Shown here one piece after another: positions 51,561 to 61,971 of a stretch of 64,000 nucleotides of DNA. The translations under genes and the position numbers were made by a program. The notes under the pieces are model-generated. The model saw only the letters and a program-made list of their open reading frames with translations. It was not told the origin of the DNA and ran no database searches. The stretch's first letter is position 1. Every line of letters begins with the position of its first letter. Origin of the DNA: Actinomyces oris (GTDB lineage Bacteria > Actinomycetota > Actinomycetes > Actinomycetales > Actinomycetaceae); the NCBI RefSeq assembly GCF_001929375.1, contig NZ_MSGO01000038.1, forward strand, positions 12,220 through 76,219. Direction: 5' to 3'.

Positions 51561-51600
51561 GGTGGGCGTCGTCGAAACGGATGGCTCGACGACGCCCACC
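51561..51600. terminator. 15-bp bidirectional hairpin
   Basis: ggtgggcgtcgtcga (51561-51575) pairs exactly with 51586-51600 over a 10-base loop, between convergent genes ending at 51505 and 51626. Confidence 0.85.
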
Positions 51601-51625
51601 ACGCGTCAGAGTGGTGAACCGGCGC

Positions 51626-52615
51626 TCAGCTCAGGCGCACCGGCTGCCCGGAGTGGGCCGACTCCGTGGCGGCCTCGGCCAGGCGCAGGGCGGCGATGGC
51701 GTCCCCGATGCCGGTGGGGGGCGTGGTGCCGGCCTCGACGGCCTCGATGAAGGCGCTCAGCTCGATGCGGTAGGCGTCGGCGTAGCGCTCCAGGAAGAAG
51801 TCGAGGTAGGGCTCCTGGGCGTCGGTGACCTCGCCGTTGGACAGGCGCACCGTGGTGGCGCGGATGTTCTCGGCGAACAGGGCGCCCTCGCGGCCCGAGG
51901 CCTCGAGGCGCTGGTCGTAGCCGGAGGAGCAGTGCCGGTTGTTGATGATCGTGGCCACGGCGCCCGAGGCGGCCTTGAGGGTGACGACGGCGGCGTCGAA
52001 GTCGCCGGTGTCCTTCAGGGCCGGGTCGAGGTTCTGTCCGGCCGCGTAGACCTCCTCGATCTCACCCAGGAAGAAGCGGGCGGTGTCGAAGTCGTGGATG
52101 GTCATGTCGCGGAAGATGCCGCCGGAGACCTTGATGTACTCCGCCGGCGGGGCGGCCGGGTCGCGGCTGATGATGGTCAGCTGCTCGATGTCACCGATCT
52201 TGCCGGCCTCGACCGCGGCGCGGGCGGCGGCGAAGCTGGGGTCGAAACGGCGGTTGAAGCCGAACATGACGGGGACCCTGACGGCGTCGAGCTCGTCCTG
52301 GGCGGCCTCGACGTCCTTCATGTCCAGGGCGATCGGCTTCTCGCACAGCACCGCCTTGCCGGCCTTGGCGGCGGCCAGCAGGTGGGGGATGTGCAGCGGC
52401 GTGGGGGAGCCGACGATGACGGCGTCGATCTCAGGGTCGGCGAAGACCTCCTCGGCGCCCTTGCAGGACCGGGCCCCGTAGACGGCGGCGAGCTTCTCGG
52501 CCGCGTCCTCGAAGGGGTCGCAGACCAGGGCGAGCTGGGCCTGGGGGTGGGCGGCGATGGTCTTGGCGTGGACGTGGCCGATGCGGCCGGCGCCGATGAC
52601 GGCGATGGAGAGCAT
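51626..52615 (-). CDS. iolG: Inositol 2-dehydrogenase
   Basis: A 329-aa NAD-dependent enzyme that oxidises myo-inositol to 2-keto-myo-inositol, first step of the pathway. It has the IolG-type start SIAVIGAGRIGHVHAKTIA, catalytic Lys in VLCEKPIALDMKDVE, MFGFNRRFDPSFAA and the GGIFRDMTIHDFDTARFFLG block (Asp, His) that is diagnostic for the IolG group. ATG 52615 follows aaggagcaagg. It is downstream of the transaldolase-like gene, with a hairpin in the 187-base gap. This copy is the best match to true IolG in the window. Confidence 0.92.
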   Translation of the reverse strand: MLSIAVIGAGRIGHVHAKTIAAHPQAQLALVCDPFEDAAEKLAAVYGARSCKGAEEVFADPEIDAVIVGSPTPLHIPHLLAAAKAGKAVLCEKPIALDMKDVEAAQDELDAVRVPVMFGFNRRFDPSFAAARAAVEAGKIGDIEQLTIISRDPAAPPAEYIKVSGGIFRDMTIHDFDTARFFLGEIEEVYAAGQNLDPALKDTGDFDAAVVTLKAASGAVATIINNRHCSSGYDQRLEASGREGALFAENIRATTVRLSNGEVTDAQEPYLDFFLERYADAYRIELSAFIEAVEAGTTPPTGIGDAIAALRLAEAATESAHSGQPVRLS

Positions 52616-52754
52616 CCTTGCTCCTTCTGCGTGTGAGGGTGTGTCTGAGCTGGTGAGTTGATGGTGAGTGTGGTGGGGCGGGTCGACGACGTGAGACGTG
52701 CCTGGACATGTCTGAGCGTGTCGTGGGCCCTCCCGGTGCGGTGGGTGCCGCTCT

Positions 52755-52788
52755 GGTCGTCCGGGGCCCCACCGGGACCCGGACGACC
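52755..52788 (-). terminator. 11-bp hairpin between transaldolase-like gene and iolG
   Basis: ggtcgtccggg (52755-52765) pairs exactly with 52778-52788, 14 bases after the transaldolase-like stop. May attenuate iolG read-through. Confidence 0.6.
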
Positions 52789-52802
52789 CTGACTGGAGCC
52801 GA

Positions 52803-53879
52803 TCAGGGCTGGGGCATGATGACGTCACGCACCAGGGCGTCCAGGTCGGCATCGGCCTGGAGGAACCCGCGCAGGGTGCGGACGGTCGCGCCGAAGGTGT
52901 CGAACTCCTCGGGCGTCATACCGTCGGGCTCGTAGGCGCGCACGAACTCGGGGATCGACAGGAGCGTCTCCATGATCTCGGGGGCCACGGGCTCGTTGAT
53001 GCGCTCGACGACCTTGTAGCCGGAGTCGTTGATGAGCTTCTGCCAGGCGAAGGGCGGGGAGACGACCAGGTCGCCGCCGACCAGCTCGGACCACTGCAGC
53101 ACGTTGCGGAAGGCGGCCGACAGCACGCGGGCGCGCAGGCCGCGGGCCTGGAACTCCTGGTAGGCGCGCTTGAGCGCGGCCACGCCACCCCACTCCAGGT
53201 GGCCGGGGTCGATGAAGAGCTTGTCCCGCTTGGCCACGATCTTGAGCCAGTCGTCCAGGCGGCCGCCCATGAGGGTGACGACCGGGCCCATGGTGGAGAC
53301 GTCCTTGCCCTCGGCCTCGCGGCGCTTGAGGCCGCGCTCGATGGCCTCACCGGTGGCTACGGCCTGGGGCACGGAGAAGGAGACGGTGACGTTGACCGAC
53401 ACGCCCCGGTAGGTGGCGTCCTCGATGGCCTTGACGCCCACGGAGGTGGCGGGGATCTTCACGATGATGTTCTTGGCCAGGTTGGAGAACTCCTCGGCCT
53501 GGTCGGCCAGGGCCTTGGCACTGCGGGCCAGGCGCGGGTCGGTCTGCATCGACAGGCGGCCGTTGCGCCCCTTGTGCTCCTCGAAGATGGGCTCGAGCAG
53601 CTTGGCGGCCTCGATGCTCATCTCGCGTACGACCTGCCAGCCGATCTCGGACTCGGTGGCCTCGGGCATCTCCTCGGCCAGCTCGGCGATGCGGGGGAGC
53701 CACACGTCCTTGCGCTGGTTGATGCAGGTGTAGGCGATGGTGGGGTTGCAAGTGGCGCCCACACCGCCGAAGGAGATGGACTGGCGCAGCTCGTCGGGGT
53801 CGGCCGAGTCGTTCCACAGTGCGGTGGGCGTGTTGCGGGCGGCGTCGAGAAGGGGTCCGGGGGTGTAGTCGATGCTCAT
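52803..53879 (-). CDS. Transaldolase-family protein in the inositol cluster
   Basis: A 358-aa class I aldolase-fold protein. The Schiff-base Lys is expected in NIIVKIPATSVGVKAIED. Other conserved parts are FGGVGATCNPTIAYTC (the TSNP-like loop), VSVNVTVSFSVPQAVA and GRLDDWLKI. It is longer than short fructose-6-phosphate aldolases and differs from pentose-phosphate Tal in several loops. It has its own TTGACA promoter preceded by the IolR-type motif, so it is part of the inositol regulon. ATG 53879 or 53906 could be the start. Its reaction is not known. It may provide a second route to cleave a keto-sugar or phosphate ester. Confidence 0.8.
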   Translation of the reverse strand: MSIDYTPGPLLDAARNTPTALWNDSADPDELRQSISFGGVGATCNPTIAYTCINQRKDVWLPRIAELAEEMPEATESEIGWQVVREMSIEAAKLLEPIFEEHKGRNGRLSMQTDPRLARSAKALADQAEEFSNLAKNIIVKIPATSVGVKAIEDATYRGVSVNVTVSFSVPQAVATGEAIERGLKRREAEGKDVSTMGPVVTLMGGRLDDWLKIVAKRDKLFIDPGHLEWGGVAALKRAYQEFQARGLRARVLSAAFRNVLQWSELVGGDLVVSPPFAWQKLINDSGYKVVERINEPVAPEIMETLLSIPEFVRAYEPDGMTPEEFDTFGATVRTLRGFLQADADLDALVRDVIMPQP

Positions 53880-53945
53880 CGGTTCTGTGCTCTCTTTCGG
53901 GTTCATCCGTGCAGGCGTCCTTGCAGCCGCGGTCCGGTAGCCCCT

Positions 53946-53974
53946 ATTGAAGTGTGCCCGACGGCATCTGTCAA
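53946..53974 (-). promoter_or_regulatory. Promoter of the transaldolase-like gene
   Basis: Minus-strand TTGACA (53969-53974), 17-base spacer, TTCAAT (53946-53951). The IolR-type motif (53979-53991) ends four bases upstream of the -35 box. Confidence 0.65.
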
Positions 53975-53978
53975 TAAA

Positions 53979-53991
53979 ATGTCAGGACAAA
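53979..53991. promoter_or_regulatory. IolR-type operator (site 3)
   Basis: ATGTCAGGACAAA, on the other strand TTTGTCCTGACAT, an exact copy of the 10-base core TGTCCTGACA found at iolE and iolG. Confidence 0.7.
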
Positions 53992-54030
53992 GATTCCTGG
54001 GAACGGTGGTGACCCGCACCGGGGTGAGGG

Positions 54031-54783
54031 CTAGCTGGAGAACAGTGAGGTCTCGAAGGTGTAGCGCGAGGCGCGGTAGATGTGCTGGCCGTACTCGATG
54101 ACGCGGCCCGACTGGTCGTAGGTGATGCGGGTGGCGGTCATCAGGGCGGCGCGGCGTCGCTCGTGGAGGAGCTCGGCCTCCCGGGCGGTGGCGTTGCGGG
54201 CCCCGATGGTCTGCTTGGCCGTGGTGGGGATGGCGTCCTGGGCGCGCAGCAGGTCGTAGAGGCCCCCGGTCTCCAGCTCCTCGCGGGTGGGGGCGATGGC
54301 CGCCGGCATGAGGTTGGACAGCACCGCGATCGGCTCGCCGTCGGCGCAGCGGATTCGGGTGCAGGTCACGACGGCGGTACCCTCCTCGACCTCGAGGTGC
54401 TCGGCGTCGTCGGCGTCGGCCTCGTGCTCGACGTAGTCCAGCACGTTCGTGGAGGTCGTGTGGCCGGCTGCGGACAGGTCCGACAGCAGGCTGGTCAGCT
54501 GCATCGGCCGGTGGACGTGCATGGGGGAAACGATCGTGCCCACGCCCCGACGGCGTTTGACCAGGCCGCGGTCCACCAGGTGCTGAAGGGCCTGGCGCGC
54601 CGTGGGGCGGGAGACCTTCAGTCGCTTGGCCATCGAGAGCTCGTCCTCCAGGCGGCTGCCGGCCGGCAGTGTGCCGTCGAGGATGAGTGCGGCCAAGGGC
54701 TCGGAAATTTGCGTGTGCAGCGGCGTCTTGGAGTCGCGGTCGATCGTGATGTTGAGGGCGAAAGGGGGTGTTGGATCGGACAT
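54031..54783 (-). CDS. GntR-family regulator, probable IolR-type repressor of inositol genes
   Basis: A 250-aa HutC-subfamily GntR protein. The N-terminal winged helix is LHTQISEPLAALILDG, LSMAKRLKVSRPTARQALQHLVDRGLVKRR in two parts, and GVGTIVSP. The UTRA effector domain follows (EEGTAVVTCTRIRCADGEPIAVL, TRITYDQSGRVIEYGQHIYRASRYTFE). It is divergent from iolC with an IolR-type motif between them, so it probably represses itself and the iol operons until an inositol metabolite binds. The corynebacterial repressor IolR is also GntR-type, which supports the call. Confidence 0.85.
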   Translation of the reverse strand: MSDPTPPFALNITIDRDSKTPLHTQISEPLAALILDGTLPAGSRLEDELSMAKRLKVSRPTARQALQHLVDRGLVKRRRGVGTIVSPMHVHRPMQLTSLLSDLSAAGHTTSTNVLDYVEHEADADDAEHLEVEEGTAVVTCTRIRCADGEPIAVLSNLMPAAIAPTREELETGGLYDLLRAQDAIPTTAKQTIGARNATAREAELLHERRRAALMTATRITYDQSGRVIEYGQHIYRASRYTFETSLFSS

Positions 54784-54894
54784 GAGTATGGGCCTGTGTC
54801 AGACGTGATAATGCCTCGAGCATACGGATGCCGTGTGCCGATGTCACGCACGGTCGTCGTCCCGGCGCCGCTACACGGGGAGGTGGAGCCTCAA

Positions 54895-54940
54895 ATGTTC
54901 TGACAAATGCTTGACCTGGGGTGGTTCCGTGGGGCAGGCT
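54895..54940 (+). promoter_or_regulatory. iolC promoter with IolR-type operator (site 4)
   Basis: Motif ATGTTCTGACAAAT (54895-54908), then TTGACC (54911-54916), 18 bases and CAGGCT (54935-54940). One base of the core differs from sites 1-3. Confidence 0.6.
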
Positions 54941-55015
54941 TCGCAGTGACGCCCGACGCAGACCTCGTTCCCGCAGGCCTGCAGACCCCAAGGATGTGGA
55001 GACGCGATCACCGTG

Positions 55016-56065
55016 ATGACAGCAACGACGGCAACAACCAAAGCAACTGAGGCGGTCGCGCCCGAGGGTGTGCCCGCAGGCGGCGGAGACGACAATCGGC
55101 TCGACGTGCTCACCATCGGGCGCTGCGGCATCGACATCTACCCCCTCCAGGTCGGCGTCGGGCTGGAGGACGTGGAGAGCTTCGGCAAGTTCCTGGGCGG
55201 AAGCCCCACCAACGTGGCAGTGGCCGCCGCCCGCTACGGGCACCGCTCCGCCGTCGTCACTGGTGTGGGCAACGACCCCTTCGGGCGCTTCGTGCGCACC
55301 GAGATGCGCCGTCTGGGGGTCGACGACCGCCACGTCGTGACCAAGGCCGCCTACAACACCCCGGTCACCTTCTGCGAGATCTTCCCGCCGGATGACTTCC
55401 CCCTCTACTTCTACCGCGAGCCCTCGGCCCCCGACCTGGAGCTGACCTGGGAGGACCTGCCGCTGGAGGCCGTTCGCGACGCCTCCATCTTCTGGATCTC
55501 GGTGACCGGACTGAGCAAGGAGCCCTCGCGCTCGGCCCACCACGCGGCCCTGGGCACCCGCGACCGGCGGCGCTTCACGATCGCCGACCTCGACTACCGA
55601 CCCATGTTCTGGAAGGACAAGGAGACGGCTCACCGCGAGGTCGCCAAGATCCTGCCCAAGGTCACCGTCGCCATCGGCAACCGGGAGGAGTGCGAGGTCG
55701 CCGTCGGTGAGCGCGACCCCGAGCGTGCCGCCGACGCCCTCCTGGAGGCCGGTGTCGAGCTGGCCATCGTCAAGCAGGGGCTGGAGGGGACGCTGGCCAA
55801 GACCCGCACCGAACGGGTGGAGATGCCCGTGACCTCGGTGGAGACGAAGAACGGCCTGGGCGCCGGGGACGCCTTCGGCGGGGCCATCTGCCACGGCCTG
55901 CTGTCGGGCTGGTCCCTGGAGAAGACCATCTTCGCCGCCTCCACCGCAGGAGCGATCGTCTCCTCGCGACTGGAGTGCTCCACCGCCATGCCCACCGAGC
56001 CCGAGCTGCTCGAGCTCATGCGCGCCCGCCGCGACGAGGTCGCCCCGGGCCTGACGGACCTGTGA
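55016..56065 (+). CDS. iolC: 5-dehydro-2-deoxygluconokinase
   Basis: PfkB/ribokinase-family kinase (349 aa) that phosphorylates 5-dehydro-2-deoxygluconate (DKG) in inositol catabolism. Domain marks are LTIGRCGIDIYPLQVG, GKFLGGSPTNVAVAAARYG (PfkB signature 1 with substrate Gly/Asn), VTVAIGNREECEVAVGE and KNGLGAGDAFGGAICHGLL with catalytic Asp at residue 285. ATG 55016 directly follows an in-frame GTG 55013. Either may be used. First gene of iolC-aldolase-iolB-iolD, 10 bases before the next gene. Confidence 0.95.
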   Translation: MTATTATTKATEAVAPEGVPAGGGDDNRLDVLTIGRCGIDIYPLQVGVGLEDVESFGKFLGGSPTNVAVAAARYGHRSAVVTGVGNDPFGRFVRTEMRRLGVDDRHVVTKAAYNTPVTFCEIFPPDDFPLYFYREPSAPDLELTWEDLPLEAVRDASIFWISVTGLSKEPSRSAHHAALGTRDRRRFTIADLDYRPMFWKDKETAHREVAKILPKVTVAIGNREECEVAVGERDPERAADALLEAGVELAIVKQGLEGTLAKTRTERVEMPVTSVETKNGLGAGDAFGGAICHGLLSGWSLEKTIFAASTAGAIVSSRLECSTAMPTEPELLELMRARRDEVAPGLTDL

Positions 56066-56075
56066 GGAGTCCCCG

Positions 56076-56990
56076 ATGAGTACATCACCCACACCTTCCG
56101 CCTCCGCCCGGGGGTCGCGGCCGCTGACCGACGCCGTCACCGAGATCCGGGCCACCGACCCCGGCCGTATCGGCCGGGCCCTGGCCCAGCGCCCCCGCGC
56201 CGACCTGGCCGGGGCCGGGCGCCTCATGGTCATCGCCTGCGACCACCCTGCCCGCGGGGCCCTGGGGGCCGGCGAGCGGCCCCTGGCGATGGCCGACCGC
56301 GAGGACCTCCTCCGGCGCTGCATGACGGCCCTGTCCCGCCCCGGCGTCAACGGGTTCCTGGGAACCGCCGAGATCATTGAGGACCTGACCCTCCTGGGCG
56401 CGCTGGACGGCAAGCTCGTGTGGGGCTCCATGAACCGGGTCGGTCTCCAGGGGGCCTCCTTCGAGATGGACGACCGCTTCGGCGCCTACGACGCCGACGG
56501 CATTGAGGCCTCCCACCTCGACGGCGGCAAGATGCTCACCCGCATCAACTACGCCGACCCCGCCAGCGCCGCCACCCTCGAGGCCAGCGCCAAGGCCATC
56601 GACTCCCTGTCCCAGCGCGGCCTGAACGCGATGATCGAGCCCTTCATCTCACGGTGGGAGGGCGGCCGGGTCGTCAACGACCTCAGCGAGGAGGCCGTCA
56701 TCCGCTCGATCTGCATCGCCCAGGCGCTGGGGCGCAGCTCGGCGCACACCTGGCTCAAGCTGCCCTGCGTCAGCGATCCCGTCTCGATGCGGCGCGTCAT
56801 GGCCTCCACCTCCCTGCCCAGCCTCATCCTGGGCGGCGAGGTCTCCACCGACCCCGAGGCCACCCGCGCCTCCTGGGCGGCGGCCCTGGAGCTGCCCAAT
56901 GTCAGAGGACTGGTCGTGGGCCGCTCCCTGCTCTACCCGGGCAATGACGACGTCGAGGCCGCCGTCGACGCCGCCGTCGCCCTGCTGTGA
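56076..56990 (+). CDS. Aldolase-like (beta/alpha)8 protein of the inositol operon
   Basis: A 304-aa TIM-barrel protein related to the Cgl0159-type family found in corynebacterial iol clusters and to class I aldolases such as DeoC/LacD. It shows LMVIACDHPARGALGAG (substrate loop), NGFLGTAEIIEDL, HLDGGKMLTRINYADP, NAMIEPFISRW, TWLKLPCVSDP with the presumed Schiff-base Lys, and ILGGEVSTDPEATRASW. It is placed between iolC and iolB, where IolJ (2-deoxy-5-keto-gluconate-6-phosphate aldolase) is expected. No other IolJ is present. I infer that it cleaves that phosphate to dihydroxyacetone phosphate and malonate semialdehyde. Confidence 0.8.
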   Translation: MSTSPTPSASARGSRPLTDAVTEIRATDPGRIGRALAQRPRADLAGAGRLMVIACDHPARGALGAGERPLAMADREDLLRRCMTALSRPGVNGFLGTAEIIEDLTLLGALDGKLVWGSMNRVGLQGASFEMDDRFGAYDADGIEASHLDGGKMLTRINYADPASAATLEASAKAIDSLSQRGLNAMIEPFISRWEGGRVVNDLSEEAVIRSICIAQALGRSSAHTWLKLPCVSDPVSMRRVMASTSLPSLILGGEVSTDPEATRASWAAALELPNVRGLVVGRSLLYPGNDDVEAAVDAAVALL

Positions 56991-57123
56991 GCACCTGATA
57001 GGTCCGCGAGCGGGCCGATCTCCTCGGCCCGCAGCCACCGCAACCACCGTCAATCGGCCCCGGCCGGGCCACTCCATACGAGACAATCCGCACGAGTACC
57101 ACCAGGAGCTGAAGGAGCACACC

Positions 57124-58038
57124 ATGGGCCACACCGACCGCACCGCCCAGTCCGAGACATCGGACCAGTCCCGCTACGTCATCCGCGCCGGCGAGCTCGC
57201 CCACGACAGCTACGAGCTGGACCTCACCCCGGAGCGGGCCGGCTGGGAGTGGTCCTCCCTGCGCGTGGTGGCGCTCGCCCCCGGAAGGCCCCTGACCGTG
57301 CCCGCAGGCGAGCACGAGTACCTCGTCCTGCCCCTGTCGGGGGGCTGCACCGTCCAGGCCGGCAGCGAGCGCTTCGAGGTGGCCGGCCGCGAGTCGGTCT
57401 TCACCGACATCACCGACTACGTCTACGTCCCCCGCCGCACCGAGGTGACCCTCACCAGCGCCGACGGCGCCCGCATCGCCCTGCCCGGCTCCAGGGCCAC
57501 CACCGACAAGCCGCTGCGCTACTGCCCGCGCTCCGAGGTCGGCACCGGCCTGCGGGGGGCCGGCCCCTCCTCGCGCCAGGTCAACAACTACGCCCTGGGC
57601 AACGACGTCGAGACCTCCCACCTGCTGGCCTGCGAGGTCCTGACCCCCGGAGGCAACTGGTCCTCCTACCCGCCCCACAAGCACGACGAGCACACCGAGG
57701 TCGAGCGGGTCCTGGAGGAGATCTACTACTACCAGGTCCGCACCGGCGAGGGCGACGTCGAGGGCTTCGCGCTCCAGCGCATCTACCCCTCGCCCGGCCA
57801 CGACATCGACGTGTGCACCGAGGTGCGCGGCGGCGACGTCGTCGTCATGCCCTACGGCTACCACGGCCCCTCCGTGGCCGCCCCCGGCTACGACCTCTAC
57901 TACCTCAACGTCATGGCCGGCCCCGCCGAGGACTCCGTGTGGCTCATGACCGACGACCCCCACCACACCTGGGTGCGCCAGACCTGGGAGGGTCAGGAGG
58001 TCGACCCGCGCCTGCCCATGACCCCCATGAACGACTAG
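57124..58038 (+). CDS. iolB: 5-deoxy-glucuronate isomerase
   Basis: Isomerises 5-deoxy-glucuronate to 5-dehydro-2-deoxygluconate. The 304-aa bicupin has an N-terminal cupin (about residues 50-130) and a metal-binding C-terminal cupin with WSSYPPHKHDEH (His cluster), EEIYYYQVRTGEG (Glu) and MPYGYHGPSVAAPGYDLYYL (His). This is the standard IolB pattern. ATG 57124 follows gaaggag. It lies 133 bases after the aldolase gene and 54 before iolD. Confidence 0.95.
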   Translation: MGHTDRTAQSETSDQSRYVIRAGELAHDSYELDLTPERAGWEWSSLRVVALAPGRPLTVPAGEHEYLVLPLSGGCTVQAGSERFEVAGRESVFTDITDYVYVPRRTEVTLTSADGARIALPGSRATTDKPLRYCPRSEVGTGLRGAGPSSRQVNNYALGNDVETSHLLACEVLTPGGNWSSYPPHKHDEHTEVERVLEEIYYYQVRTGEGDVEGFALQRIYPSPGHDIDVCTEVRGGDVVVMPYGYHGPSVAAPGYDLYYLNVMAGPAEDSVWLMTDDPHHTWVRQTWEGQEVDPRLPMTPMND

Positions 58039-58092
58039 CCGATCCGCCTTTCGACCGCCCCCACCACCTGAGAAGAGCAGAGAAGAACCACG

Positions 58093-60000
58093 ATGAGCAA
58101 CGAAGCCTACACCGGCACGATCCGCCTGACGGTCGCCCAGGCCACCATCCGTTTCCTGTCCAACCAGTACTCCGAGCGCGACGGCGTCGAGCAGCGCCTC
58201 ATCGCCGGGGCCTTCGGCATCTTCGGCCACGGCAACGTGGCCGGCATAGGCCAGGCCCTCCTGCAGAACGAGATCGCCCGCGCCGACGGCGAGCAGGAGA
58301 TGCCCTACATCATGCCCCGCAACGAGCAGGGGCAGGTGCACGCGGCCGCCGCCTTCGCCAAGACCACCAACCGCCTCCAGACCTACATGTGCACGGCCTC
58401 CATCGGCCCGGGCTCTCTCAACATGGTCACCGGGGCCGCCCTGGCCACCACCAACCGCCTTCCGGTGCTGCTCTTCCCCTCCGACCAGTTCGCCACCCGC
58501 GTCCCCGACCCCGTGCTCCAGCAGCTGGAGGACCCCACCAGCCTGGACGTCTCGGTCAATGACGCCTTCCGCCCCGTCTCGCGCTTCTTCGACCGCATCA
58601 ACCGGCCCGAGCAGCTCATCCCCTCGCTGCTGAACGCCATGCGCGTGCTCACCGACCCCGCCGAGACCGGTGCGGTCACCATCGCCATGCCCCAGGACGT
58701 CCAGGCCGAGGTCTTCGACTGGCCCGTGGAGCTCTTCCGCAAGCGCGTGTGGCACGTGCGCCGTCCGGTGCCCGAGCCCGCCGCCCTGGAGCGCGCCGTC
58801 GCCCTCATCAAGGCCGCCAAGCGCCCCCTCATCATCGCCGGCGGAGGCACCATCTACGCCGGCGCCAGCGAGGAGCTGCGCGCCCTGGCCACCGCCACCG
58901 GCATCCCGGTGGGTGACACCCAGGCCGGCAAGGGCGCCATCAACTTCGACCACCCCAGCGCCGTGGGCGGTGTGGGCTCCACCGGCTGTGACTCCGGCAA
59001 CCACATCGCCGATAAGGCCGACCTCATCATCGGCGTGGGCACCCGCTACTCCGACTTCACCACGGCCTCCAAGACCCAGTTCAAGAACCCCGACGTGAAG
59101 TTCGTGAACATCAACGTCACCCCCTTCGACGCCGCCAAGGAGAGCGCCGAGATGGTGGTGGCCGATGCCCGTGAGGCCCTGGCGGCCCTGACCGAGGAGC
59201 TCGCGGACTACCACGTCGAGGCGGCCTACTCCGAGGAGATCACCGCGGAGAAGGAGGCCTGGCTCAAGGCCACCGAGCGCTGCTACCACCTGGACCACGG
59301 GCCCCTGCCCGCCCAGACCGAGGTCTTCGGCGCCCTCAACGAGCTCATGGGGGAGGAGGACGTGGTCATCAACGCCGCCGGCTCCATGCCCGGTGACCTC
59401 CAGGCCCTGTGGCAGGCCCGCAGCCCGCTGCAGTACCACGTGGAGTACGCCTTCTCCTGCATGGGCTACGAGGTGCCCGCCGCCATGGGCGTCAAGCTCG
59501 CCCGCCCCGAGGCCGAGGTGGTCTCCATCGTGGGCGACGGCACCTACCAGATGCTCCCCATGGAGCTGGCCACGGTGGTCCAGGAGAACATCAAGGTCAT
59601 CTACGTCCTGCTGCAGAACTACGGTTTCTGCTCCATCGGTGCCCTCTCGGAGTCCCGCGGCTCCCAGCGCTTCGGCACCAAGTACCGCCGACGCGGCGAG
59701 GGCAGCCACCTGGCCGACGAGCAGGTCATCGACGGCGTCGACATCGCCGCCAACGCCCGCTCCTGGGGCCTGGACGTCCTCGAGGTCCACACCGTCGCGG
59801 AGTTCAAGGAGGCCTACCGCAAGGCCGAGGCCTCCGACCGTCCCACGATGATCCACATCGAGACCGACCTCTACGGCCCCAACCCGCCCGGCTCGAGCTG
59901 GTGGGACGTCCCGGTCTCGGGCGTCTCCGAGCTGGAGTCCACGCAGCGCGCCTACGAGGACTACCTGCGTGACCGCAAGCCTCAGCGTCACTACCTGTAA
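58093..60000 (+). CDS. iolD: 3D-(3,5/4)-trihydroxycyclohexane-1,2-dione hydrolase
   Basis: Thiamine-diphosphate enzyme (635 aa) that opens the inositol-derived ring to 5-deoxy-glucuronate. It has the three-domain ThDP layout. ADGEQEMPYIMPRNEQGQ is the N-terminal PYR domain region, RPLIIAGGGTIYAGASEEL starts the central domain, and the C-terminal PP domain has GDGTYQMLPMELATVV (residues 481-496) with Asn-containing LLQNYGFCSIGALS completing the Mg/ThDP motif. Length is normal for IolD. A very strong hairpin follows. Confidence 0.96.
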   Translation: MSNEAYTGTIRLTVAQATIRFLSNQYSERDGVEQRLIAGAFGIFGHGNVAGIGQALLQNEIARADGEQEMPYIMPRNEQGQVHAAAAFAKTTNRLQTYMCTASIGPGSLNMVTGAALATTNRLPVLLFPSDQFATRVPDPVLQQLEDPTSLDVSVNDAFRPVSRFFDRINRPEQLIPSLLNAMRVLTDPAETGAVTIAMPQDVQAEVFDWPVELFRKRVWHVRRPVPEPAALERAVALIKAAKRPLIIAGGGTIYAGASEELRALATATGIPVGDTQAGKGAINFDHPSAVGGVGSTGCDSGNHIADKADLIIGVGTRYSDFTTASKTQFKNPDVKFVNINVTPFDAAKESAEMVVADAREALAALTEELADYHVEAAYSEEITAEKEAWLKATERCYHLDHGPLPAQTEVFGALNELMGEEDVVINAAGSMPGDLQALWQARSPLQYHVEYAFSCMGYEVPAAMGVKLARPEAEVVSIVGDGTYQMLPMELATVVQENIKVIYVLLQNYGFCSIGALSESRGSQRFGTKYRRRGEGSHLADEQVIDGVDIAANARSWGLDVLEVHTVAEFKEAYRKAEASDRPTMIHIETDLYGPNPPGSSWWDVPVSGVSELESTQRAYEDYLRDRKPQRHYL

Positions 60001-60062
60001 GGCCTCTACCTGGAGGGATCGCAGGTAGGACGCGGAAACGGTGCGCTCCTGCGCCGACCGCG

Positions 60063-60105
60063 ACGGCGGGGGTCCACGGCGAACGGTGCCGTGGACCCCC
60101 GCCGT
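60063..60105 (+). terminator. 18-bp hairpin after iolD
   Basis: acggcgggggtccacggc (60063-60080), seven-base loop, exact complement 60088-60105, 62 bases after the iolD stop. Confidence 0.9.
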
Positions 60106-60358
60106 GCGCGTTCTCCCCTCCGGGGCGGGTGCCCCTCGGCCACGGCCCCGGTGGGACGCCAAGATCACGATGTGGCCAACACCCCCATTATGTTCTGACA
60201 AAATCGCGCCATTGACCGTCTGGGACGTTAGGCTGGGGGCACATGCAAGACGCTGGGCGCCGGGCCGGTCCGCCACTGAGACCTTGGTCTGAGTCCGGCC
60301 CTGCCCACCCCCATAGGCGGGGCGGGTCCGCGAAACCGACAATCAGGAGTCGATAACG
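60106..60358 (+). promoter_or_regulatory. mmsA upstream region with IolR-type operator (site 5)
   Basis: No gene is present. It holds ATGTTCTGACAAA (60190-60202), the same one-base variant as at iolC. A good -10 box TAGGCT at 60229-60234 implies a leader of about 120 bases. A -35 box at proper distance is not clear. Confidence 0.55.
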
Positions 60359-61852
<1,494 letters not shown>

Positions 61853-61877
61853 ACGCGGTCGCTCCGCCACCCGTCGC

Positions 61878-61947
61878 CGCGGACGCACCATAGACCTCAA
61901 GGGCTGATCCAGCAGGATGAGTCCGCGAGCCCGATGGTGCGTCCGCG
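61878..61947. terminator. Long stem structure between convergent mmsA and DUF559-type gene
   Basis: cgcggacgcaccat (61878-61891) pairs exactly with 61934-61947. The 42-base loop contains a second small stem, gggct (61901-61905) with agccc (61928-61932). It lies 25 bases after both stops. Confidence 0.65.
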
Positions 61948-61971
61948 CCTTGCTGGGGCAGAGGGCGCTCC

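Noticed and set aside
56902-60342. 1146-codon open frame antisense to iolB and iolD
   Set aside because: It is a shadow of high-G+C third-position bias. The translation is Gly/Val/Leu/His-rich low complexity with no motif, while the plus strand holds clear IolB and IolD.
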